Of a DNA stretch of 64,000 bases, positions 42,791 through 53,819 are shown piece by piece. The DNA comes from Apoderus coryli. Taxonomy: Eukaryota; Arthropoda; Insecta; Coleoptera; Attelabidae. Where the stretch lies: assembly GCA_911728435.2 (NCBI GenBank), contig OU452199.1, positions 9,372,860 to 9,436,859 of the forward strand, given 5' to 3'. Every line of letters begins with the position of its first letter. The stretch's first letter is position 1. Below the pieces are notes generated by a model. The model saw nothing but the letters and a program-made list of their open reading frames with translations, had not been told where the DNA came from and did no database searches. A program made the translations under genes and the position numbers.

Positions 42791-45571
42791 TTGAAAGTTG
42801 GTCATATCAACATACGCTCCCTTGTAGCAAATTTTAATGAGTTTAAAGATTTTATACTCGATTCTGATTTTGACATTGTGGCAGTATCTGAAACGTGGTT
42901 AAGCCCTGATTTTCCTAATACTCATGTGAACATAAAAAACTATAATATTCTTAGACTGGATAGGCCGACAAGAGGTGGTGGTTTAGCTATATATGCTAAG
43001 AAGTTTGTTAAATTTAAGAATGTAGTATCGTATATCAGTGAAATTGGTTTAGAGCAAATTTTTACTGTTCTTAATTTTAATAATAAAAATTTAGGGTTGT
43101 GTGTAGTATATCGGCCACCCAACATTAGCGTTGGGGCCATGTATGGATTGTCTGAGGGTCTTGAGCAGTTATATTTTGAAACTCAATCTCTCATTTTAAT
43201 GGGAGATGTTAATATAAATTTATTAAATGACACCTCGGTCGATTCTTATAGGTTTAATGCTTTCATTGATCAGTTCAACATGGATCAAGTTATAGGTGAG
43301 CCTACTAGAATTACAGAGCGCGGCCAGTCTCTCATTGACGTGATATGTGTAAGCAGAGATCTTCACCTGCAATCTTCTTCAACTGCTGATCTGTTGTGTA
43401 ATAGTGATCACATGTTTGTTATCTGTACGCTTGATTTTGAAGTACCCGTTAGGGAATCAAGAACAATCGTATATCGCGATTTCAGCAAGTTTGACATCAA
43501 CCTATTCTCGCGTGATGCTGTTAGATTTCCATGGGAGAGTATTGACTGGTTCGAAAATGTTGATCAGAGGGTGGATGCCTTGAATGATGCTGCTTTGGCC
43601 TTGTTTGATGCACATGCTCCGCTGAGGGTATTCAAAACCAAGCGTCAATATAAGCCTTACATAACCTACACTATTAGAAAAATGATTCGTTTAAAACAAA
43701 AGGCTCATAAAAGATATCTTAAATACAGAACTGATACATCTAGACAGTATTATGTTGACATTAGAAATTTTTTAAAGCAAGCCATTAAAGCAGAAAAAAA
43801 GGCTTATGTTCGCGAAACAATCAAAGCTTGTAAATCTAACTCTAAAGCTATGTGGAAAAATTTTTCTCGTTGGGGTGTTTGTAGTAATCAAAACTCAAAT
43901 GACTTACCGGATGAGTTTCAGGACCCGGATCAAATTAACAACTATTTTTTAAATGTTGTCGGTCAGTCACAGGCGAGTGATGAAGTTTTAAATTTTTTTA
44001 ATAATAATCAATTTCGGAACGGCTTAGCTTTTCAGATTAAGGAGATCGACTGTCAGGATATTATGAGATGTGTTAGCAGAATTAAATCTGAGTGTTATGG
44101 TGTTGATGGTATTAACATAAAAATGATACGCTTAGTTATACCACATTGTGCGGATATAATTTGCAATATTTTCAATGACTCTGTCAGTTCAGGGACATTT
44201 CCTAATGTTTGGAAGATGGCGGATGTGATTCCACTACCTAAAGTTCGGTCTCCTGTAACTTGTAATGATTTGCGACCAATTAGCATACTTCCCGCAATGT
44301 CGAAGATATTTGAGCGAATAATTGGTCGTCAAGTTTTAGACTATATACGTGAGAATAGCATTTTGCCGTCTATTCAATCAGGCTTTCGGGAGAAGCACAG
44401 CACAACCACCGCGCTTCTGAGCGTCATGAGTGACCTTGCTACCGCCATGGACAGATCCATGTTAACGATACTTGTTCTGCTGGATCAAAGTAAAGCTTTC
44501 GATCGTGTTAATTTTGAATTATTGCTTGCCAAGCTTAAATACCTTGGATTTGATGGTGTGTCGTTGACATGGTTCAGAAGTTATCTGTGTGGTCGAAGAC
44601 AGCGGGTGAAATTGCATGGCAAATGTTCAGATTTTTTGGTGACCAATAGTGGTGTTCCACAAGGGAGTATTCTTGGACCATTGTTGTTTTCTGTTTATGT
44701 ATTTGACATTGTGGGATCATTCCAGCTCTCTACCATACACCTCTATGCGGACGATATCCAGGTATACTTGTCTTTTCCCCTAGCCAGTGCTGAGACTGCA
44801 ATTGATGTAATAAATGGAGAGCTGTCTCAGTTTTCTTGTTGGTGTGTAAACAATGGTTTGCTCCTGAACTCTAGGAAGACGGTGGCAATGTGCATTGGCA
44901 ACGAGCGCCACGGTAGTTTTGTTACTCAAGAGTTTAATGTTAAGATTAACAATGATGTTATCCCCTGGATGCATAAAGCTCGAGATCTAGGAGTAATCGT
45001 GGATTCTGAGCTAAATTTTAACGAGCATTGTGGCAATGTATGCAGGAATTCACTTTTTAAATTGCGTTCGATATACCATCTTAAACACCTGGTTGATGAG
45101 CCTACTAAACTTAAATTGGTTAAAGCTCTTATTTATCCGCATTTGGATTATTGTTTTCCGGTATATTTTTATTTTTTGTTTCATTACAATAAAATGAAGT
45201 TGCAGAGAGTGCAGAATTCTTGTATAAGGTTTGTTTGCACGGTTCCTTTTGCTGCACATGTCACTCCTTTTTTTGAGAGATTGGGTGAGCCAAAGTTGGA
45301 TGTGAGATATGAGTATTTATATACTTCATTGCTACATAAGATATACCATGCTCGTGACCCTCAATATTTGTATAAGTTGTTGTGTAGACGTTCTAATGTT
45401 CATGATGTTAATGTACGTATTGATTCCTTTACTATCCCTAAGCATATGACAGCAAAATTTGAGGGCAGTTTCTCGTATATGGCCTCACTACTGCTAAATA
45501 AATGTATTGATATAATTGATTTGCCATTGGAATTATTTCAGAGACAATTGAAGCTCAGAATTTATTCATAG
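42791..45571 (+). CDS. ORF2: APE endonuclease and reverse transcriptase (intact)
   Basis: A 926-codon uninterrupted frame. Endonuclease domain (about 1-225): VGHINIRSL, VAVSETWL (metal-binding E), VVYRPP, MGDVNIN (D139, N141) and NSDH near its end; all catalytic motifs present. RT domain (about 450-720): DLRPISILPAMSKIFERII, LDQSKAFDRV, NSGVPQGSILGPLLFSVYV and YADD at 652-655. The C-terminal third is the helical region usual in CR1/L2/Jockey elements, with no RNase H. No ATG lies near the endonuclease start; translation probably couples to the ORF1 stop three bases upstream. ORF2 looks functional. Confidence 0.93.
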   Translation: MKVGHINIRSLVANFNEFKDFILDSDFDIVAVSETWLSPDFPNTHVNIKNYNILRLDRPTRGGGLAIYAKKFVKFKNVVSYISEIGLEQIFTVLNFNNKNLGLCVVYRPPNISVGAMYGLSEGLEQLYFETQSLILMGDVNINLLNDTSVDSYRFNAFIDQFNMDQVIGEPTRITERGQSLIDVICVSRDLHLQSSSTADLLCNSDHMFVICTLDFEVPVRESRTIVYRDFSKFDINLFSRDAVRFPWESIDWFENVDQRVDALNDAALALFDAHAPLRVFKTKRQYKPYITYTIRKMIRLKQKAHKRYLKYRTDTSRQYYVDIRNFLKQAIKAEKKAYVRETIKACKSNSKAMWKNFSRWGVCSNQNSNDLPDEFQDPDQINNYFLNVVGQSQASDEVLNFFNNNQFRNGLAFQIKEIDCQDIMRCVSRIKSECYGVDGINIKMIRLVIPHCADIICNIFNDSVSSGTFPNVWKMADVIPLPKVRSPVTCNDLRPISILPAMSKIFERIIGRQVLDYIRENSILPSIQSGFREKHSTTTALLSVMSDLATAMDRSMLTILVLLDQSKAFDRVNFELLLAKLKYLGFDGVSLTWFRSYLCGRRQRVKLHGKCSDFLVTNSGVPQGSILGPLLFSVYVFDIVGSFQLSTIHLYADDIQVYLSFPLASAETAIDVINGELSQFSCWCVNNGLLLNSRKTVAMCIGNERHGSFVTQEFNVKINNDVIPWMHKARDLGVIVDSELNFNEHCGNVCRNSLFKLRSIYHLKHLVDEPTKLKLVKALIYPHLDYCFPVYFYFLFHYNKMKLQRVQNSCIRFVCTVPFAAHVTPFFERLGEPKLDVRYEYLYTSLLHKIYHARDPQYLYKLLCRRSNVHDVNVRIDSFTIPKHMTAKFEGSFSYMASLLLNKCIDIIDLPLELFQRQLKLRIYS

Positions 45572-45784
45572 TGTGATTAACTTTTTACATTAATTTAAAA
45601 TGAAAATTTGTTTATTCTAGTTTTAAGAGTTTTTGTTTTGTACATTCTTTCTTTATTTGTATATGCTTTTTTAAGGAAGAGTGGAAGAGTGGCATTGGCC
45701 AAATCTCTATCCTTTTTGTGCAATTGTATATATTCTACATTTTCACAATAAATCATTATTATTATTATTATTATTATATTATAA

Positions 45785-47415
45785 GGATTAAATGACATTA
45801 AGTTTATTTGAAATTATAAAATGTCAACTTAAGTAAATATTTTTATTTTCTATTGACTAAAATCATAATAAATCGGACAGTTAGTAGAGTCGAATTATAC
45901 CAAAATCATTAAGAATAAGAATAGTGACTGAACATAAAAACCCTTGTTGGTTGAATATGAATAAAAACCAATACCAATTTGTTTCTTTTGGTATCAACAG
46001 ACTTTAAAGTGTATCTTTTTATTTGTTTTTTTTTAATAATAATTCTGTCAGAAGTGATTCAACCCAAATTCTATAAAAATTTATAGATATTGGTCCATGT
46101 TTCAAATCAATTAGATACTGTCCTGTATACTTTAATGATGACATTTCAAAGTTTTTTTTCCCCTAAAATATATTAGCGAAAAGAAAATTATTTATTATAT
46201 ATTTCGATTTAGTTTCACAAACGTGTTTTTTTCTCAATTTTGACTCTCTTTTTACCCTACATCCTATATTTCCCAAAATGTAATCAGGTCACTTTGTCGA
46301 ATAGTATTTTTTAATAAAGTTGGTCACAATCGTTGAACTGTTTTTTTAGTAATCGTGTATACGATAGACTTATAACTGTTACTACTCACTAATCATCTAT
46401 AATTTGAAATTCAAAAATGGCATGGGTCCAAAATTAGCGACGATAATTAGGACTTATTCTTCCTCGTAGTTATGCCACTGGAGTTTATGTAAAAAGGACA
46501 CGTAAACATGTCGCGTGAAAAACGTATATTCCAAGTAGATACAACAGTTGATTTCTGTTACAGTTGATTATCTATTTTATTTTTAATATAAAGATACCTT
46601 CAAAATCTGAAACTTTCTAATATAACATGTGTCGGCAAATGCCTTCTTAAATTCACTTTTTTGGCAATATTTGGATACATGCATGTTTTTTTGTAAAAAT
46701 ATTCTTTAGAACTAACGGCTAATTTTCCTCAGAGATGTACACGAGGGGAAAGCAGTCCGGTTTAATAACCCTAATTTTTTTTTGAATCGGATGGATTTTG
46801 AATTTTTGACATTTTCTATTAAAAAATGGCATACCTACTTGTTTTATAATGATATCTTGGCATTTGCGAGGACATGTTATATACGTTTTTTCTGTTCATA
46901 ATGACGTTTTCTTATATTATATACATATTTTTGAGACCGACTGGTTTAAGTAAGTGCCACATTTCATTTAAAAGAACCCCTAAAAATTCCTCGCAAATTA
47001 CACCGTTCAGATTCTCTATAAACCTTCCGGCAAATATGTAATGGATGTTTTAGTAGATTCCTTTATTTTGACCGAAATCTCTTTCTAGAAGAAGAAGTGG
47101 GCGGGCAAATACTAAGTGCTCGAACCAAAGTTTATCCAGTATACACAATAGTAGGTATATAGATAGACTTTGCTCGAACATCCAAACAATCCGCTTTATG
47201 TACAAGGAGATAGAAAAGGAATTAGGTTTTATTTCAGTTAGACAATCAATCGTGTAGATGGTGGAGTATTGTTTGTTTTAATCTGAATGTTTAAAGTTGG
47301 CTATGAAGTAGATATTTATCACTTGAGTTACAAAGAGTTTCAAATACATTAATGCAGAGACAATAGACAGTCTAATTGTACTTATACAGGGCACCCTAAT
47401 TACCGTAGATATTAT
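45785..47415. other. Unannotated AT-rich stretch
   Basis: Nothing recognised. Confidence 0.4.
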
Positions 47416-47509
47416 AAGATGTTATGATAATATCTACAAGTTTTACCTATCCCCGCCAAAGATACTGTAGATCTGGTTTTTTTTCTATTTCTGCTATCAT
47501 GAAATGGTG

Positions 47510-48073
47510 CGCTGATATCTGAAATCGAATTTTGTTTAGCGATGAAGCTCATCACTTTTGTTTGAATGGATAGGTCAATAAACATAACTGCCGTATTTGG
47601 GGTGATGGTAATCCTCAAGTGTATGTTGAGACACCGTTACATGATTGTTTGGTGTGCTTTATGGGCTGGTGGAATCATTGGTCCGTAATTCTTTAAAAAC
47701 GATGCTGGTCAGAACGTTGCAGTCAATGGTGATCGCTATAGAGCCATGATTACTAACTTTTTGAATAACTCAATTGATCAACCATGACCTGCAGGAACTG
47801 TAGTTTCAACAAGACGCCGCAACATGTCACACAGCTGGTTACACAATTGATGTATTGAAGGAAACGTTTGCTAACCGCATAGTTGCACATTATTTTCTGA
47901 GGGGATATGTGGAGTCGCTAGTCTACGCCGATAAGCCCGAAACGATTGACCACTTAGAGGACAACATTCGCCACGTTATTGCCGATATACGGCCATCAAT
48001 GGAGGAATCAGTCATCAAAAATTGTACCTCCAGATTAGACTTAGTCCGGGCCAGTCGTGGCGGTCATCTTTAA
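47510..48073 (+). pseudogene. Mariner-like transposase, copy 2, heavily broken
   Basis: Frames give ILFSDEAHHFCLNG (first D region), HNCRIWGDGNPQVYVET, then shifted frames, then LKETFANRIV joined directly to AHYFLRGYVESLVYADKPE. The join lacks about 20 residues, including the PPRSCD segment and the third catalytic motif. The end is RASRGGHL, stop at 48073. Several stops and frameshifts; inactive. Confidence 0.78.
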
Positions 48074-48096
48074 GTTATAATGCCAGAAGATTATCT

Positions 48097-48286
48097 ATAA
48101 TTTTTCCGTACGGATTAGAATATCAAAATCAGATTTACTGCCTTCTAACCCCTTTTGCAGTTATGTTTTGGCTTCTTGTAGTTATGATTGCGGTTGTTAC
48201 ATTGTAATTGTGATTGCGTTTTTATTATGTTTACACGTTATGCATTGTAAATGTTTCTTTATCTATGACTGCAAAATAAACTGTTT
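48097..48286. mobile_element. 190-bp insertion with 7-bp target duplication
   Basis: ATTATCT occurs at 48090-48096 and 48287-48293, and the uninterrupted relative (copy 1, near 20391) has this word once. The insert begins ATAATTTTTCCGT and ends AAAATAAACTGTTT, with no ORF or terminal repeats. It could be a 5'-truncated retroposon or a small solo element. Confidence 0.6.
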
Positions 48287-49179
48287 ATTATCTTTCGAAT
48301 AAAGTAAATTTCATGTCAATGCATCTTTGTTTTATTTCATTTCAAAGTTCTATACCTCTGTAAAAAACACCCTTTATACAACGAGCCGTGTGGTGAAAGC
48401 ATGGTAGCGTGAAACAAATTTCGAACATAACTTGAAGTCTTGTGCTTATGTAATAAGCAGTTCAACAGTTAGTTCAGAAAAAAAATCATATTAAAAAATA
48501 GTAAACAAACTTACATGTACGAATAAAAAAAGCATTGGTAGATAATTTACCTGGTGGAAAAAATAAATAATACATCTTCTCAAACTTGCTGGCATATGCA
48601 TTCCCACAAGTCAAATTAATCAGCCTTTGTTTAACCAGAAATCAGACACCATAATTTTACATCGAATTTAAATCATCCTGTATAGGCAGCGTTTTATATA
48701 AGAAATATTTAAAAATTAAAATATCTCCGTCTCTATGTACTCTGGCGAAAAATTAGCATAAATTGCACATTTACGAAATTGTGCTTAATTAAAATCTTCC
48801 ATCACACAAAAAATATCTGTAGTGTGAGATGGTTTTTACAACTTAATTAAAAAACCTTTTGACCAGCCATGCCTGTTACATTTTACAGTAGTTACAAATG
48901 TTAATATGAAAAAGGTTAACTAAAATAACTGAAAGAATTTGTATTCGTATAAATATAACAACAGAAATAATTTTGTGCCGTAGCGGAAAAAACTACTGTG
49001 TTCACTGTCACATGCTTGTGTGTCGTCTTTAATTTATTTTTGCATTATTATGTTATATTTCTATCTTTACTGCTGGCGTTACTAATACACATTGGATTTA
49101 TCGGCCTTCCTGCATGCGATCGGGAGTTTAATGCTGGTTTACATAATATTATATCTGCAAGTACATATTCAGCCTTCAA

Positions 49180-49216
49180 ACACGTTAACGCAAACACGTT
49201 AACGCAAACACGTTAT
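49180..49216 (+). repeat. 14-bp tandem repeat
   Basis: CACGTTAACGCAAA occurs nearly three times in a row (49180, 49194, 49208). It contains the palindrome GTTAAC. Confidence 0.8.
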
Positions 49217-49537
49217 GGTAACGTACAAAAATTAACGTGTTGTCGAACGTGACACGACCGGGGCCCTAAGATGTATCATCTTCTGTTCGCGCTCCTGTTA
49301 GGTATTTCATGTTAAAGTGGAAGAAGGTTTTGTTAAAATTAATAAAAGTCAGCAAATGCATTTGATACATGACTCCAATAAAGATGGCCTATTGATTTTC
49401 TCGCACACATGAGAGTTAGAGTTTCTTCACCATCCCTCGGTTTTCTTGTCATTTTCAGTTCTGAAAGGTAATCTTTGTCTGAAAATTCAAGTAGGTTGGT
49501 CCTTGAATTACTTATTTAATTTATTTTGTTTTCCAGA

Positions 49538-50074
49538 GCAGTCGTCAACTCCCAAAACTATTGACCAGTTCAATAATGCTGTAGAAAATATTACAATAGA
49601 TATAGTTTTAGGTAAGATGCACATTGAACCAAGTGCAAGCCTGGCATATTCATCGGAAACAGTTAATTTTATGGGGAACAATGAGTTATCTACTGTTATG
49701 GAGGAGGATTCAAAAAACCTGCTTTTATCTCCGGTTACTAGAACATCTAAAAGGGACTCTCGCCAAATAATCAAAAGCCACCCATATTCGGTAATTTACT
49801 AGCTACTAGTTTTGTAATCTATTTGCACGAAAGTATGTTTTTAGACCACAATTACGTACAAAAAGAAAAAGACGGCAGTGATAGATGATATACTTTGGCA
49901 ATATTAAAGTCCGCTTGCGAAGCATACAGGGAAGGAATTGGACAAGAAGTGAAAAATCAAAAAGTTGAGGCGCTGTGGTTCATATCGCGGGCTTTGCAAG
50001 AAACAACAACAGTTATGAAGGAGAACAATAAAATTAAAATTACAATAGAAGAAACATTTTGGCTCTCTAGTTGA
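49538..50074 (+). pseudogene. Unidentified coding remnant, two segments
   Basis: A good acceptor (TTGTTTTCCAG) ends at 49537. It is followed by an open frame to 49802 with a normal protein composition (TPKTIDQFNNAVENITIDIV, RTSKRDSRQIIKSHPYS). After a stop, a second open segment (about 49886-50074) reads ILKSACEAYREGIGQEVKNQ and FISRALQETTTVMKENNK, then a stop. The alternation of charged and hydrophobic residues and the low stop density suggest genuine coding descent. The second segment resembles a helical C-terminal region of a DNA-binding or transposon-associated protein, but I do not recognise the family. Confidence 0.35.
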
Positions 50075-50430
50075 TTTTAATGAGATAATTAATACAGACT
50101 CCTAAAATGTTCTAGTTTCCGAAATAAAATGGTAAAGAGTATAAAAAACTACTCTAATAAATTAATCTATGAATTAATTAGATCTTCAAAATCCATGGCC
50201 AAATCGCTAAAATTAATTATTTTGGATATCCTCTTTTAATTTTGCCAACAGCGGCGTTCTCGATGCTGTTAGGATTTAACTGTTACGGTCTAAATTTAAA
50301 GGTTTTACGTTGGGTAACGTACAATAATATTACAAATTAACCGAACACAGCGGTAACGTGAGTTACAGCATACGTTAATGATACATATTAAGGCTGTACT
50401 TGAAAGTAGGCCGATGTTGTAGTTGTGTAC

Positions 50431-50562
50431 GACTATAGTACTCTGACGAGCTCATAATAAGAGCGAACGATATCGTCAGTATCTTCTGTCGACTCATGCT
50501 TCAGTGTGGTTAAAGAAAATTAGACTGAGGTCCTGCTATTTTAAACAAAATCCCGTGTATAC
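50431..50562 (+). repeat. Hammerhead-bearing short dispersed repeat, copy 2
   Basis: Counterpart of 38612-38745 with about three quarters of positions shared by eye. Confidence 0.75.
50438..50482 (+). ncRNA. Hammerhead ribozyme motif with full stem I and one missing core A
   Basis: Stem I pairs GTACT (50438-50442) with AGTAT (50478-50482), five pairs including one wobble. CTGACGA is at 50443-50449, and stem II GCTC/GAGC at 50450-50453 and 50461-50464. The next box is GAA followed by C (50465-50468), one A short of the usual GAAA. Stem III CG/CG encloses ATAT, and TC at 50476-50477 is the end of the cleavage triplet. The missing A probably reduces activity. The loop of stem III differs from copy 1 (ATAT against AATT) while its stem is kept. 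Confidence 0.65.
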
Positions 50563-50569
50563 CTTTGCT

Positions 50570-51745
50570 AGACAATATTATATAAACTAAGATCATTTAG
50601 AAGATTTAAAACAGCTAATCCCATAAATATAAAAACACTATAAATATAGCAGGAAAAGATAAAATGCTGGATACACCTCACTGACGACCTCCCCCTTATT
50701 TACTTTTTGGATGATATAAATAATGGTGATTAAGGTGACAGGGATGCGACGCTTAAGGAAAAGTCGACTAAAGGCGCTAAAGTATGAGAAGAGGGAATTC
50801 GCAGGAATTCAAATGTCTTCTTCGCTAAATATTTTAAAAGCGAGCATGTTATAAATTTAATTTCCTGGAGTAATGGTTGCGAAAGTGTTGGGTGACATCT
50901 TCTTTTCATGTGCGCCACATCTCCTGTGAATAAGTATTATGATTAAGTTTTTCAGATGGGATAATGAAAGGTGTATAAGGTAGTTTAAGTACCAGCATTT
51001 TAATTTTGCTTAACTCCTTTAATAAAGCGACCACTTTCCTTTAAATATGCCGCGTCACGACAGGGATTATTCTCTTGGTGGTGGATGTCTGGTGTGAATT
51101 TTTATTAAAACTTGTCGAGGAAAGAATGTACGTACCGACATACTGTCTTGTGTTTGCTAAAGTGTGTGTCACTCACAAAGGACATTTATGTATTTTAAAC
51201 TATTGTATTTTACTTTTTTCCACGTTTTTTAGACAAAGAAATTTAGCGAAGATGCAATGAAGAAAATCTTTAGTAATTTAAAATTAACATTAGATTGTTT
51301 AATCATTAAAATATCAATAATTAGTGGAAAATGGATTATTTAATAAACAATTAAAGTTGTTTTGGATATTGAAAAGGATTTTAATTTTTGCGCAATTATT
51401 AATATTAAATTACAAATCAAAGGTATATAAGTAATAATATTAACAAATTAAAACACGAAATACCCTTATTTTAAGCTAAGGTATAATGAGAAGTTTCTAT
51501 CTTTTCCTTGTGGACTCAACATTAGGTGATTCAGCCATTTTGTATTTAATGGTGGACAAATAAGAGCTTAATATCATAATTACTCACCTGCAAACTTCCT
51601 CAGCACTTCACCAGTGAAGTCAAAACTTTCCATAGTTCACAATTGCACACCACGCCACAAAAACAAAAATAGAAATAGCTATACTTATGAATAAATAATA
51701 ATCTAACATTCGAAATGCTAGAAGCAAAGATTATACACAATTCAC
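50570..51745. other. Unannotated stretch
   Basis: Short ORFs without motifs. Nothing recognised. Confidence 0.4.
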
Positions 51746-51748
51746 ATA

Positions 51749-53810
51749 CAGGGTGGTCCAACGAAAAGTTTGCACCTAGCTTTTCTCTTTTTTTTGTAGT
51801 CGAATGCGAAAATGCTCGGACACGTCGATTTTGCTTTTGAGGGGGACACATTTTAAACATATTTTTCGATCTGCGCCTTTAACCCCCTAGCGGGGGTGAG
51901 TAACAACCCTAAAATTTTAAATGGAAAGAGGGGTCTAATGACATATCATTTGAAAGGACACAAAATTGTCTTTCTAATGATACCCTATTTGTCGAATTTT
52001 ACTAAAACAGTTAATACGAAAACGACTTTAAAGACATTAAGCCGATAATTTTGGTATTAATGAGAAATACAAATAAGTTTTAATTATTACGACTGAAAAC
52101 AACTACAATCATTTCTAAATTATTTACTTTGAAGAAAAACGGGATTTCAAAAACACTATCTTATTTATCAGAACTAAATTCCTCACTAATCGTTTGCGTT
52201 TTTTGTTGAAATAAAAACTGCAGATACGTGTAGGAAAAGAATTTACACCGTTTATTTTAGTCTTTTCATTGATTCAGTTTGGTTGCTTCTCAAGTTATTT
52301 TACTTTTACCGTACAAAATGATTTATTCCATTCTAGAACGAGTTGAAATTGTTAAACTTTATTTTCAAAATAATAGTAGTGCTAGACTTACGGCTCGCTT
52401 ATTTAATGAGAGACATCCCGATAAAAATGTGAATGATGTGTACGTTGGCAAGTTAGTTAAAAAGTTTGTAGATACCGGATCTGTCTGTAATGTAAAACAC
52501 CAGCCGCAGAAACCGATCAGAAATGAAGCTGTGGAAGTCGCTGTTTTAGGGCATGTTGAAATGGATCATAGTCAAAGTACCCGTCAACTAGCTGAAGCCT
52601 CAGGTGTCTCCCGTTCGTCCATAATACGAATTTTAAAAGCGTACAAATTTCATCCGTACAAAATCAAATTAGTACAGGAACTAAATGAGGATGATCCTGA
52701 TAGAAGGCTGCAATTTTGTGAAGCAATGAGCCAGCGTTTAATTGAAGATCCGCAATTATTATTTAACATTTGTTTTTCCGACGAATGCACATTTTATTTG
52801 AATGGAGCTGTAAATAGGCACAATTGTCGTTACTGGGATGACAGTAACCCACATTTATTCCGTGAGGTTCATACCCAGTATCCTCAAAAAATAAACGTCT
52901 GGTGTGGCATATTAGGAAATCATATTATAGGACCACTTTTTATTCCTGGAAATTTAACTGGTGAAGTGTACCTAAACATGCTTGAAGACACAATTGATCC
53001 TTTAATAACACAAATAATAGAAGATGACCAAAATCATACTGCTGATCGGCTCCGCACTATGTGGCTCCTGTAAGACAGTTCTTAGATGACCGGTTCCCTG
53101 GACGGTGGATTGGAAGGAGGGGCCCAATTGAATGGCCTGCCAGGTCACCGGATTTATCGCCTTTAGACTTTTTTCTTTGGGGGCACTTAAAAAATAAATG
53201 TTTTGCCACGAAGCCCGAGTCCATAGAAGATCTTCGCCAACGCATTACAGAAGAGTGCAGAAACATAACACCTGATATGCTACAAAATGTTAGAAATAGA
53301 TTTGAACAAAATCTGTATTATTGTATGGAATCAAATGGGTCACATTTTCAACATTTGTTAATGTAACGTTTTAATAAATCAATTTAACAGCTTGTTTACT
53401 TTTTTTACAAAGCAATGTTAAAACTAACAAACATTGGAATGTACTAACGATTGCAGGTGTTTTCACTCGCAATAATTAAAACTTATTTGTATTTCTCATT
53501 AATACCAAAATTATCGGCTTAATGTCTTTAAAGTCGTTTTCGTATTAACTGTTTTAGTAAAATTCGACAAATAGGGTATCATTAGAAAGACAATTTTGTG
53601 TCCTTTCAAATGATATGTCATTAGACCCCTCTTTCCATTTAAAATTTTAGGGTTGTTACTCACCCCCGCTAGGGGGTTAAAGGCGCAGATCGAAAAATAT
53701 GTTTAAAATGTGTCCCCCTCAAAAGCAAAATCGACGTGTCCGAGCATTTTCGCATTCGACTACAAAAAAAAGAGAAAAGCTAGGTGCAAACTTTTCGTTG
53801 GACCACCCTG
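51749..53810 (+). mobile_element. DNA transposon with ~350-bp terminal inverted repeats
   Basis: The ends CAGGGTGGTCCAACGAAAAG and its complement start inverted repeats of about 345 nearly identical bases (51749-52093 and 53466-53810), then a less conserved extension to about 52112 and 53447. TA flanks both sides (51747-51748 and 53811-53812). Length is 2062 bp. The only gene is a transposase with a single frameshift. Near-identical repeats suggest a recent insertion. Confidence 0.93.
52318..53366 (+). pseudogene. DUF4817/IS630-type transposase with one frameshift
   Basis: Starts at ATG 52318 (MIYSILERVEIVKLYFQNN, a DUF4817-type helix-turn-helix start with TARLFNERHPDK). A second DNA-binding region follows (STRQLAEASGVSRSSIIRIL). 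The catalytic part has CFSDECTFYLNG (first D) and WDDSNPH. At 53044-53049 the DGAPPHY-type motif is broken: D is encoded by GAT 53044-53046, then only two bases (CG) remain before GCT, a one-base loss. The upstream frame then runs to a stop at 53073. The other frame continues APHYVAPVRQFLDDRFPGRW, IEWPARSPDLSPLDFFLWG (third D) and ends SHFQHLLM. Apart from this shift the gene is whole. Confidence 0.9.
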
Positions 53811-53819
53811 TATAAATCT

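Larger units (their letters stand above)
42440..45778 (+). mobile_element. CR1/L2/Jockey-group non-LTR retrotransposon with (ATT)n tail
   Basis: Holds the end of ORF1 (42576-42788), an intact ORF2 (42791-45571), and a 3' UTR with AATAAA near 45750 running into about seven ATT units (to 45778). A simple-repeat tail instead of poly(A), endonuclease plus RT, and no RNase H fit CR1/L2-like clades. ORF1 seems truncated, so the insertion is not full length at its 5' end. The left edge is approximate. Confidence 0.85.
47420..48374 (+). mobile_element. Mariner-like DNA transposon, copy 2 (5'-truncated)
   Basis: Same family as 20296-21444 but on the plus strand. The 3' tip TTCTATACCTCTGTAAAAAACACCCTT ends at 48374 and is followed by TA. 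The sequence TAATGCCAGAAGATTATCT and the later TTATCTTTCGAAT match the 3' untranslated part of copy 1 and are separated by a 190-bp insertion. No matching 5' tip was seen. Confidence 0.8.
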
